Source: JACMRI01 sp043778625
GTDB lineage: Bacteria; Bacteroidota; Bacteroidia; UBA4408
Direction: 5' to 3'
DNA length: 14,431 bases
NCBI GenBank assembly: GCA_043778625.1
Contig: JAYWFU010000117.1
Coordinates: forward strand, 1 to 14,431
The translations under genes were made by a program, and so were the position numbers. Shown piece by piece: positions 1 to 6,147 of the stretch (within the stretch, counting starts at the first letter, position 1; every line of letters begins with the position of its first letter). The notes under the pieces were generated by a model. That model saw nothing but the letters and a program-made list of their open reading frames with translations. It was not told where the DNA came from and did not search any database.

Positions 1-12
1 GGGTGGTATATA

Positions 13-1878
13 CTAGATTAAGGGTATAAAAATTTCGACTTTAGTTCCCTCAACTTTGTTATTCGTTAACACATCGGTATAATTTATAAGCTGTGCTAAC
101 TGTAAATTAGTGTTTAACAGTTGTAAACGTTGTTCAATAGCAGTTATACTAAATGATGAATGTGCGCTAACTGATTGTGATTTTATGGCTGCTGATTTTT
201 CTCGACCAATACCATTATCAATTACGGTGCAAACAATATAATCTTCATTTTGGCTAAGTTCAAAATGTATACTAATTTTTTTGCTCCCCTCCTTGTGCAT
301 TAACCCATGCTTAATGCTGTTTTCAACAAATGGTTGAATTAGCATAGGAGGTAACTGGTGGTAGTCCTCATCTATAGTGCTACCAATAGTTATTGCAAAT
401 TCAAAATTTGTATTAAATCGCATCTTTTCTAACTCAAGGTACTTGGTTAAAATTTCCGTTTCTACGTTTAAAGTAATTTTCTTTTTGCCCGACACACTTA
501 ATATTTGGCGCGTGAGGTAGGTAAAATTTCCCATTTGCTCGTTGGCTATTAATTTATCGCCATACATAAATTGCTCCTGTATACTATTTAAAGCATTGAA
601 AATGAAGTGTGGATTCATTTGACTTTTTAATGCTTTTAGCTCGCTCTCTGCGGCTTTCTTTTCGGCTTCGTTTGTTTTGTTAGCTTCCAATAATTGCACA
701 CGTAATAATTCGTTTTGTTTTTTTATTTTGTAGCGTGCAAATATAAAATACCCAGCAATGGCTAACGCTATTGCTAAACCAATAATACTATAAATTAAAA
801 TAGATTTGCGTTTGGATTGCAATGCAGTAATTTGTTGCTCTTGTGAGAGTGTTTTTATTTCAGCTTCTTTTTTTTCGGTTTCGTACTTTGCTGATAAATT
901 ATCTATTTCATTTGTTCTGTTTTCATTGTATAATGTATTGGTTATATCTATATACTTATCAAAGTAAGTGTATGCCTCTTTAAAATTATTTTGTTGTGCA
1001 AAGCAGTAGCCTAGTGCTTTGTAAATTTCTTGCATTTTTGCTGCCTCGCCATTTTTTTCGTGTAGCACTAATGCAAGTTTATGATATTTAATAGCGGAAT
1101 CTAGCTTATCTAGTAGGTCATAAGTATAGCCTAATGTACTTAAAGAGTAAGGTAACTTATTGTATAATTTTAGTTCGTTTAAAATTTGTATCGATTTGTA
1201 AGCGTAGGGCAATGCTTTTTTAAGTGTAACTATATCTTTATTTGCTGAACCTATGTTTTTATAAGCTGATGCTAAACCACTATTTGTAGCCGATAGCGCA
1301 TATTTATTACCAAACACTACAGCCAAGTTATGTGCTTTTAAATAGTAGCTTAATGATTTATTAATATCAATAGTGGAAAAAGTAGTCCCTAAAGTATAAT
1401 TAGCTTTTATGTAAGCTAGAGTATCTAACCTCCGTTGAGCGCTTAGCACATCAATAGCTTTAGTTAAATAGTTGATACTTAAATTTGTTTTGTTGTCGTA
1501 AATGTATAACTGACCAAACGCGCTGTACACATGAAATAACTCTTTGTTATTTATGCTTACTGCTTTTAAAATACGCTCTGCTTTATATAATTGTTTAATT
1601 GCATTAACGTAGTCTCCAAAAACTATATAATAACTGCCTTTAGCAACTAAAATCTGTCCTAATAAATTTTTGTTTTTAGCGTTGCAAATAGCTTCACACT
1701 TAGTAATAAAAAAAATAGCTGTTGAATCGTTCCGTTGCAAAAGAGTGTTACAAAAAACTAGCCCTGCCTTTACTCGAACTGTATCTTGTAGTTTTGTGTT
1801 TAATAAAGTTAAGCTATCGCTGTTTTGTGAGTAGCATACGTTTGTAAACACTATAAATAGTAGTAAAAAATAACGCAT
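13..1878 (-). CDS. LytS-type sensor histidine kinase with periplasmic TPR region
   Basis: Membrane sensor kinase, second gene of a regulator-kinase operon. Residues 1-18 form a signal peptide. Residues about 20-320 are helical and rich in Tyr/Ala/Leu repeats typical of TPRs, probably periplasmic and ligand- or protein-sensing. A coiled-coil stretch (about 325-355) leads to one transmembrane helix at about 359-380. A second coiled coil (about 384-418) then leads into the His_kinase (LytS/YehU) domain. The phospho-acceptor is His424 in MNPHFIFNALNSIQ. The HATPase part shows LIQPFVENSIKHG (513-525) and DNGIGRE (554-560). Length of 621 is normal for this architecture. The ATG lies 4 bases after the regulator's stop, so translation is probably coupled and the kinase most likely phosphorylates that regulator. 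The signal sensed cannot be read from sequence. The stop codon is 12 bases from the window edge and the gene looks complete. Confidence 0.93.
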   Translation of the reverse strand: MRYFLLLFIVFTNVCYSQNSDSLTLLNTKLQDTVRVKAGLVFCNTLLQRNDSTAIFFITKCEAICNAKNKNLLGQILVAKGSYYIVFGDYVNAIKQLYKAERILKAVSINNKELFHVYSAFGQLYIYDNKTNLSINYLTKAIDVLSAQRRLDTLAYIKANYTLGTTFSTIDINKSLSYYLKAHNLAVVFGNKYALSATNSGLASAYKNIGSANKDIVTLKKALPYAYKSIQILNELKLYNKLPYSLSTLGYTYDLLDKLDSAIKYHKLALVLHEKNGEAAKMQEIYKALGYCFAQQNNFKEAYTYFDKYIDITNTLYNENRTNEIDNLSAKYETEKKEAEIKTLSQEQQITALQSKRKSILIYSIIGLAIALAIAGYFIFARYKIKKQNELLRVQLLEANKTNEAEKKAAESELKALKSQMNPHFIFNALNSIQEQFMYGDKLIANEQMGNFTYLTRQILSVSGKKKITLNVETEILTKYLELEKMRFNTNFEFAITIGSTIDEDYHQLPPMLIQPFVENSIKHGLMHKEGSKKISIHFELSQNEDYIVCTVIDNGIGREKSAAIKSQSVSAHSSFSITAIEQRLQLLNTNLQLAQLINYTDVLTNNKVEGTKVEIFIPLI

Positions 1879-1882
1879 GTGC

Positions 1883-2629
1883 CTATACTTTTAATCCGCT
1901 AATAAAATCTTCAAAGTCTTTTATTTTTTCGCGCGCAACAGTTATTTTTTCACCATTTTCAAACTCTAGTAAAGCTCCTTCTTTTTTGCTGAATTTTTTT
2001 ATTTGCATAATATTTACTAAAAACGAGCGGTGAGTTCTAAAAAAACGAGAATCGTTACTTAATAGTTCATCAAATTCTTTTATTTTTTTACTCACTAATA
2101 TTTTACTGTTTTTAAAAATTACGTTAGTATAGGAGCCATCAGCTTCAAAATACAGTACATCGTCTAGTTTTACAAACACCAAGCCATCGCTCAGTGGTAG
2201 CGCAATTTTTTGCAAGGCAGTATTGTTTAAATTATCTCTTAGCGTTTCTACCCGCATCGATATTTGATTTTGACCAATTAGTTTAATAGCACGCTCAATA
2301 GCCCCTTGTAATTTGGTAATGCTAATGGGTTTTAGCACATAATCTACCGCACTAACCTCAAAAGCTTTTAGCGCATATTCGCTATAAGCGGTACAAAATA
2401 TGGTTTCAAAAGTTGGTTTATCAAAATAATTAAACAACGCAAAGCCGTTTTGATTAGGCATTTCTACATCCAAAAAAATAAGTTCGGGCTTATGTTTATT
2501 AATACTTTTAACGGCACTGGCTACGTCGGCCACCTCATCTACAATAACTAAACCCTTGCAGTGCTCAGTTATTATTTTTGATAAAATAGAACGAGCGCTT
2601 GGCTCATCGTCAATAATTATACAGTTCAT
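1883..2629 (-). CDS. LytTR-family response regulator
   Basis: Cytoplasmic DNA-binding response regulator, 248 residues, typical of the AgrA/LytR/AlgR family. The receiver domain (about 1-118) has the acidic pair Asp7-Asp8, phospho-acceptor Asp54 in IFLDVEMP, Thr80 and Lys100 (VLKP). The LytTR DNA-binding domain spans about 139-245, with the diagnostic FEADGSYTNV (161-170) and FRTHRSFLVN (197-206). It is the first gene of the operon and is followed 4 bases later by the LytS-type kinase. The order and spacing identify them as a cognate pair. Divergent from it lies a block of four exported-protein genes whose leaders share a repeated motif, making them candidate targets (inference). A Bacteroidota-type promoter lies at 2696-2727. 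Confidence 0.95.
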   Translation of the reverse strand: MNCIIIDDEPSARSILSKIITEHCKGLVIVDEVADVASAVKSINKHKPELIFLDVEMPNQNGFALFNYFDKPTFETIFCTAYSEYALKAFEVSAVDYVLKPISITKLQGAIERAIKLIGQNQISMRVETLRDNLNNTALQKIALPLSDGLVFVKLDDVLYFEADGSYTNVIFKNSKILVSKKIKEFDELLSNDSRFFRTHRSFLVNIMQIKKFSKKEGALLEFENGEKITVAREKIKDFEDFISGLKV

Positions 2630-2653
2630 GTTATGCTACAATTTATAATTTTT

Positions 2654-2672
2654 TGCACTAAATTACAGTGCA
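2654..2672 (-). promoter_or_regulatory. Small hairpin in the leader of the LytTR operon
   Basis: Perfect 6-bp inverted repeat TGCACT / AGTGCA with a 7-base loop. It lies 25-43 bases upstream of the regulator's ATG and downstream of the predicted transcription start, so it would fold in the mRNA leader. It may affect mRNA stability or ribosome access. Its small size means it could also be chance. Confidence 0.3.
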
Positions 2673-2695
2673 TGAAGTTATTTATACACTTGGCG

Positions 2696-2727
2696 CAAAA
2701 CTATCTACATTTTATGTAGTTGCAAAA
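2696..2727 (-). promoter_or_regulatory. Bacteroidota-type promoter of the LytTR-LytS operon
   Basis: Reading the minus strand, TTTTG (2727-2723) is followed by 19 bases and then TAGTTTTG (2703-2696). This matches the Bacteroidota primary sigma consensus of TTTG or TTG at -33 and TAnnTTTG at -7. Transcription would start near 2690, giving a leader of about 60 bases before the regulator's ATG. The match to both boxes and the spacing is complete; no start site has been measured. Confidence 0.7.
2705..2719. promoter_or_regulatory. Palindrome in the promoter spacer (possible operator)
   Basis: Perfect inverted repeat CTACAT-TTT-ATGTAG, lying entirely in the 19-base spacer between the -33 and -7 boxes of the LytTR-LytS promoter. 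A protein bound here would contact the promoter on top of RNA polymerase. The binding protein is unknown, and the site does not match the usual direct-repeat LytTR site. Confidence 0.4.
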
Positions 2728-2793
2728 TTTAAGTGCTCCCAATAGTACAAATTTGTTGTGTAATAAATAAATATAAACTAAAAACACATTATT

Positions 2794-4110
2794 ATGAAAA
2801 CGAAAACTATTATTATTAGCAGTGCCTTAGCACTTGGCTTAACGAGCAATACCGCAAGTGCACAAGGCTTGTTAGGTAAGTTAAAAGATAAGGTAGCGCA
2901 AGCTAGCGGTGGAGCTGTTGGTGGTGGAAGCAGAGAAATTAAAGCATCTTTTATACCCAAAGAATCTTTTGTTAAGGAGGGAAAAGAAGATATAGAAGAT
3001 AAAACATTAGATGCAATTCCGTTTGCAAAAACAGACCCATTGGGAATCAATGGTATTTATTATTCTACAGAAATTATTTACGGGCAAGAATATGTAAGTG
3101 AAGCTAGAACAATACATGCTTTTCAAAAATTCCATATTAATCACATTCCAGAGGAAAAAAGTATTCATTACGTTTTTAACACGCGCTCCACTTTAGATAA
3201 AACCAAAAGAGACACTTACATAGAGCCGTTAGATTGCAGCAGAGAAATACAGAATTATAAATATGATAAAAAAGCTGGAATGTTTGCTTTAGCACCTTAT
3301 CATTATATAGAGAATTTTAAGCATATAGCTCCCCGTTTTTCTGAATATATGAACGAAGGACAAAAACTATGCGATGAAAAAGAAGCGTTTCCAACGGTCT
3401 ATAATGCAGGAAGAGGCGGAGAATATTATATGCTTGAACCTGGTATTATCGTATTAATGAAAAACTTATTTTATGGTTCTGGTTCTATACTTAATTATGA
3501 AGAAAAATGTTTAACGGCTTTTCAAAAAACATATATGCCTATCATTTTATACAAAAAAGAAAAAGAAGTAAGAGCCAAAGCAATAACCAAAGAAGAAATT
3601 CACAAATTATTTAGCGCATACGATAAAAAGTATAAAGATGCTATTGAAAATGCTGTTGTTGGTGAAAATTTACCACGTCCAGGAGACGCCTCTACATCAC
3701 CAGTATTTGATGATGCAAAAGCTAATATTTTAGGTGCTTTTAAAACTTATTTAGCAGGTGAGCAAATTTCGCAATTTGTACCAATATATGCCTATGGCTA
3801 CTTTGATGGTGCCCAATATTCAGATTATATGATACCCCACCCTATAACTGGGATACAAGTTAGAGCAGGTAGAATAGTAGATTACTACGTGGTATGCAAA
3901 AATTTAACCCCAGGTGCTAAAAACAAAAACCCAATGAAGGAGGCAAAAGGTCAGTACGTATATTTTCATGTTGTGATTTACAACTTAGTTAAAAACCAGC
4001 AATACAATACTGATAATTACGAAACTACTTGGAAAGTATTTAGAAGCAGCTCCCCTGCCGAAGGTGAGATTGATGAGGCTGAAGATGTAATGAAATACAA
4101 AGGAAAATAA
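2794..4110 (+). CDS. Exported protein of unknown function
   Basis: I do not recognise this 438-residue protein. Residues 1-23 form a clear signal peptide ending ASA before Gln24. A Gly/Ser-rich linker (39-46) follows a short amphipathic stretch (GLLGKLKDKVAQ). The remainder is mixed and aromatic-rich (many Tyr and Phe) with no further transmembrane segment. It has four cysteines (148, 193, 239, 368), a Lys/Glu-rich helical segment at about 253-285, and an acidic tail ending EDVMKYKGK. It has no T9SS sorting domain and no lipobox, so it is probably soluble in the periplasm or an outer-membrane-associated protein. It is transcribed divergently from the LytTR-LytS operon and is followed by a strong hairpin, so it looks monocistronic. 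I could not identify its promoter with confidence. Confidence 0.85.
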   Translation: MKTKTIIISSALALGLTSNTASAQGLLGKLKDKVAQASGGAVGGGSREIKASFIPKESFVKEGKEDIEDKTLDAIPFAKTDPLGINGIYYSTEIIYGQEYVSEARTIHAFQKFHINHIPEEKSIHYVFNTRSTLDKTKRDTYIEPLDCSREIQNYKYDKKAGMFALAPYHYIENFKHIAPRFSEYMNEGQKLCDEKEAFPTVYNAGRGGEYYMLEPGIIVLMKNLFYGSGSILNYEEKCLTAFQKTYMPIILYKKEKEVRAKAITKEEIHKLFSAYDKKYKDAIENAVVGENLPRPGDASTSPVFDDAKANILGAFKTYLAGEQISQFVPIYAYGYFDGAQYSDYMIPHPITGIQVRAGRIVDYYVVCKNLTPGAKNKNPMKEAKGQYVYFHVVIYNLVKNQQYNTDNYETTWKVFRSSSPAEGEIDEAEDVMKYKGK

Positions 4111-4120
4111 TAATTAAAAT

Positions 4121-4160
4121 TTAAAATATAACCAATAATTAACTGTTGGTTATATTTTAA
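4121..4160 (+). terminator. Transcription terminator after the unknown exported protein
   Basis: Perfect 15-bp inverted repeat (arms 4121-4135 and 4146-4160) with a 10-base loop, starting 10 bases after the stop codon. The stem is AT-rich with a CCAA/TTGG tip, and the descending arm itself ends in a T-rich run (TATATTTTAA). It separates the unknown gene from the T9SS cargo genes. Confidence 0.7.
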
Positions 4161-4171
4161 TATACAGCTTG

Positions 4172-4289
4172 TGAAGTCAATTCTACATTTCAAAACAACA
4201 AAACTACGGTTTATAAAGTGGTAAAAAATAACAGCTGTTTTATAAACATTTTTGAAAAAATAATTAATTAAAATCAAAACTAACATACA
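4172..4289 (+). promoter_or_regulatory. Duplicated leader, copy 1 (upstream of LamG-repeat cargo gene)
   Basis: This 118-base leader is a near-duplicate of 6034-6147. Shared blocks in the same order are TGAAGTC, CTACATTTCAA, CTAC(G/A)GTTTATAAAGT, GTAAAAAATA, TGTTTTATAAACA and AAAACTAACATA. The similarity runs through the ATG and the first 21 coding bases, which are identical in both genes. It includes a 9-bp inverted repeat, GTTTATAAA (4209-4217) and TTTATAAAC (4239-4247), 21 bases apart. No clean TAnnTTTG promoter is visible. TACATTTC (4184-4191) is one base off but lacks a correctly spaced TTG. The region probably carries shared transcriptional or mRNA-level control. Confidence 0.6.
4209..4247. 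repeat. Inverted repeat in leader copy 1
   Basis: Perfect 9-bp arms GTTTATAAA and TTTATAAAC with a 21-base spacer. The same arms and spacer length are kept in leader copy 2, while the spacer bases differ. That pattern suggests the arms are selected. It could be a dimeric protein-binding site or an mRNA hairpin. Confidence 0.55.
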
Positions 4290-5981
4290 ATGAAAAAACT
4301 AGTACTATCAATTACAGCAGTTTCTGTATCATTATTATCATTAGCGCAAATACCAACTAATGGCCTCGTGTTTGGGCTTACCTGTAACGGAAATTATAAC
4401 GACATAAGTACCACAAATGCAGTGGCTGTATCAAATACAGCATCGCTTGGCAACGATTCGTGCGGTTCAGCATCAAGTGCATCGTCACATAGTCTTGGTT
4501 CTACCACTAAATACGCATTAGCAACTTATCCAGTATTAAAAGCAGGAGCTACTAATGGTCAGTTAACAATGTCGTGCAGAGTAAAACTTGGATTGGGTTA
4601 CCAAACTTTAGCCGGTAGTCAATACATTACTATTATGCAAAATGGCGAAAGCTATATTCGCTATTTCAAAAATAGTATCGGACAATACCGAATAGAAGCT
4701 GGTATTTTTAATGGTATCTCTTATAATTTTGGATATTATGAGGTTAAAACCAGCTTTGCGAACCAACCCATAGACCCATTTAAGTGGCAAACCATAACTG
4801 CCGTATATTCGTACAACTCTGCCTCTAGTTTAGAACTATTTTTAGATGGAATATCTCTTGCTAGTGGGAGCACTCTAAACGCTTTTTACCCTGTTGAGTA
4901 CGGTGCTAACGATTCACTTATTATCGGCAAAAAAACAAGTGCCACAAATAGTTTTTCGGGTTCTTTAGATAATGTACTTATTTATAATCGAGACCTTTCT
5001 GCTGCTGAAGTTGCGGGTTTAAGTATTGCTTGTACACCCAGTTTAAACCCAGTATTTGAGCTTAATTACAATGGCAATTTTACTGATACAAGCATAACTA
5101 ATGCAGTGCCTACCTACAACACGGCCAACCTTGGTATTGATTCGTGCGGAACAGTATTTAGCGCAGGCAGCTACGGGTATGATGTTGCTACTAAATATTC
5201 GTTAGCCACCTATCCCTCGTTACAAGCGGGTTCTACCAACGCCACCATAACTATGTCATGTAGAGTTAAACTTGATTTACGATATCAAACCTCCTACAAT
5301 AATACATACATAAATATTATGCAAAATGGCGAAAATTATATTCGCTATTTTAAAAACGGACAAGGTGAGTTTGTTATGGAAGGAGTAGTATATAATAATA
5401 ATCCTACGGGAGGTTCATTTGGATATCTTGTAGCCTCTGCTTTTCAATCTATAACTCCTTTTAATCCCTTTGCTTGGAATACACTAACCATGGTGTACAA
5501 GCCCAATAATACGCAATCTACTTCAACACTATATATAAATGGTGTGCCAGTTAATTTTTCGGCTATACAATCTATTAATAATATAGTGTATAATGCAACT
5601 ACCGACTCGTTAATTATGGGCAAAAGAACAACTGCCGTAGGTAGTTTTGCGGGTACTATAGATAACGTACTTATTTATAATCGTGCACTTTCGGATACTG
5701 AAGTCGATAGCCTAATTATTGATTGTACAGCAGCTACCGTTGCCACCAAAAAAATCAACTCAAGTCGTTTAGTAGCTATCTATCCAAACCCAGCTAACTC
5801 GTATGTAACTATTGTGGGTGAAAATATAGTAGGCAACGTAAGTATTACAAACTTAATAGGCGAAACGGTTTACAAAGCAACTGTAACCAGTAACGAAACT
5901 AAAATTGATGTAAGTAACTTAACCAACGGTATGTATTTTATTACTACTAACGGTGTTACACAAAAGTTTATTAAGGAATAA
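4290..5981 (+). CDS. T9SS cargo protein with two LamG-like domains
   Basis: Secreted or surface-attached protein of 563 residues. Residues 1-19 form a signal peptide ending SLA before Gln20. Two tandem concanavalin/LamG-like domains follow (about 24-248 and 253-479), each ending with the family signature: SFSGSLDNVLIYNRDLS at 221-237 and SFAGTIDNVLIYNRALS at 452-468. Such domains are usually carbohydrate- or protein-binding lectin folds; no catalytic residues are visible. The type A sorting domain spans about 493-563, beginning IYPNPAN and ending in GMYF and KFIKE. It would be exported by Sec and then the T9SS, which removes the tail. The two halves are clear duplicates, sharing IMQNGE(S/N)YIRYFKN. 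The first six coding codons after ATG and the leader match the next gene. A strong terminator follows, so it is a separate transcription unit. The ligand is unknown. Confidence 0.9.
   Translation: MKKLVLSITAVSVSLLSLAQIPTNGLVFGLTCNGNYNDISTTNAVAVSNTASLGNDSCGSASSASSHSLGSTTKYALATYPVLKAGATNGQLTMSCRVKLGLGYQTLAGSQYITIMQNGESYIRYFKNSIGQYRIEAGIFNGISYNFGYYEVKTSFANQPIDPFKWQTITAVYSYNSASSLELFLDGISLASGSTLNAFYPVEYGANDSLIIGKKTSATNSFSGSLDNVLIYNRDLSAAEVAGLSIACTPSLNPVFELNYNGNFTDTSITNAVPTYNTANLGIDSCGTVFSAGSYGYDVATKYSLATYPSLQAGSTNATITMSCRVKLDLRYQTSYNNTYINIMQNGENYIRYFKNGQGEFVMEGVVYNNNPTGGSFGYLVASAFQSITPFNPFAWNTLTMVYKPNNTQSTSTLYINGVPVNFSAIQSINNIVYNATTDSLIMGKRTTAVGSFAGTIDNVLIYNRALSDTEVDSLIIDCTAATVATKKINSSRLVAIYPNPANSYVTIVGENIVGNVSITNLIGETVYKATVTSNETKIDVSNLTNGMYFITTNGVTQKFIKE
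4359..5033 (+). repeat. LamG-like repeat 1 of the 563-residue cargo protein
   Basis: Codons about 24-248. It contains cysteines 32, 58, 96 and 248, TKYALATYP, MSCRVKL, IMQNGESYIRYFKN and the SFSGSLDNVLIYNR signature. It aligns end to end with repeat 2. Confidence 0.75.
5046..5726 (+). repeat. LamG-like repeat 2 of the 563-residue cargo protein
   Basis: Codons about 253-479. It repeats TKYSLATYP, MSCRVKL, IMQNGENYIRYFKN and SFAGTIDNVLIYNR. Cysteines 286, 324 and 479 match Cys58, Cys96 and Cys248 of repeat 1. The counterpart of Cys32 is Tyr260. Confidence 0.75.
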
Positions 5982-5991
5982 TTTATTAATT

Positions 5992-6021
5992 GTGCGCTCA
6001 TTAAAAAAATAATGAGCGCAC
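5992..6021 (+). terminator. Rho-independent terminator after the LamG cargo gene
   Basis: Perfect 12-bp stem, GTGCGCTCATTA (5992-6003) and TAATGAGCGCAC (6010-6021), with an A6 loop. It starts 10 bases after the stop codon and is followed by a T-rich run (GATTTTATTTTAT). It is the most GC-rich terminator in the window. Confidence 0.88.
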
Positions 6022-6033
6022 GATTTTATTTTA

Positions 6034-6147
6034 TGAAGTCGATCCTACATTTCAATACAAAAAAACTACAGTTTATAAAGTAGTAAAAAATACTAATTGT
6101 TTTATAAACACATTTGATAAAAAATAATTAACTAAAACTAACATATA
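6034..6147 (+). promoter_or_regulatory. Duplicated leader, copy 2 (upstream of DFDP-repeat cargo gene)
   Basis: This 114-base leader is nearly identical to 4172-4289 with a few substitutions and small indels. It holds CTACAGTTTAT (6066-6076) and the inverted repeat GTTTATAAA (6071-6079) / TTTATAAAC (6101-6109). Inside the spacer is a second perfect inverted repeat, TAGTA-AAAAA-TACTA (6081-6095), that copy 1 lacks. ACAGTTTAT (6068-6076) fits the LytTR half-site pattern as I recall it ([TA][AC][CA]GTTN[AG][TG]), but no second direct repeat lies at the usual spacing. Confidence 0.6.
6071..6109. repeat. Inverted repeat in leader copy 2
   Basis: Perfect 9-bp arms GTTTATAAA and TTTATAAAC, 21 bases apart, in the same position and with the same spacing as in copy 1. 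An additional nested 5-bp inverted repeat at 6081-6095 could extend an RNA stem-loop in this copy. Confidence 0.55.

Noticed and set aside
2744..2793. Promoter for the unknown exported-protein gene
   Set aside because: A TTTG/TTG stretch at 2752-2758 could be a -33 box, but no TAnnTTTG follows at about 19 bases, so I did not call it.
2778..3050. Minus-strand open frame of 90 codons across the start of the unknown exported-protein gene
   Set aside because: It lies inside a better gene with a clear signal peptide, has low-complexity Ser/Pro/Leu composition, and has no recognisable motif.
4017..4286. Minus-strand open frame of 89 codons over the terminator and leader copy 1
   Set aside because: It reads through the terminator hairpin and the AT-rich leader, has an Ile/Phe/Tyr/Asn-rich composition typical of AT-rich noncoding DNA, and shows no family features.
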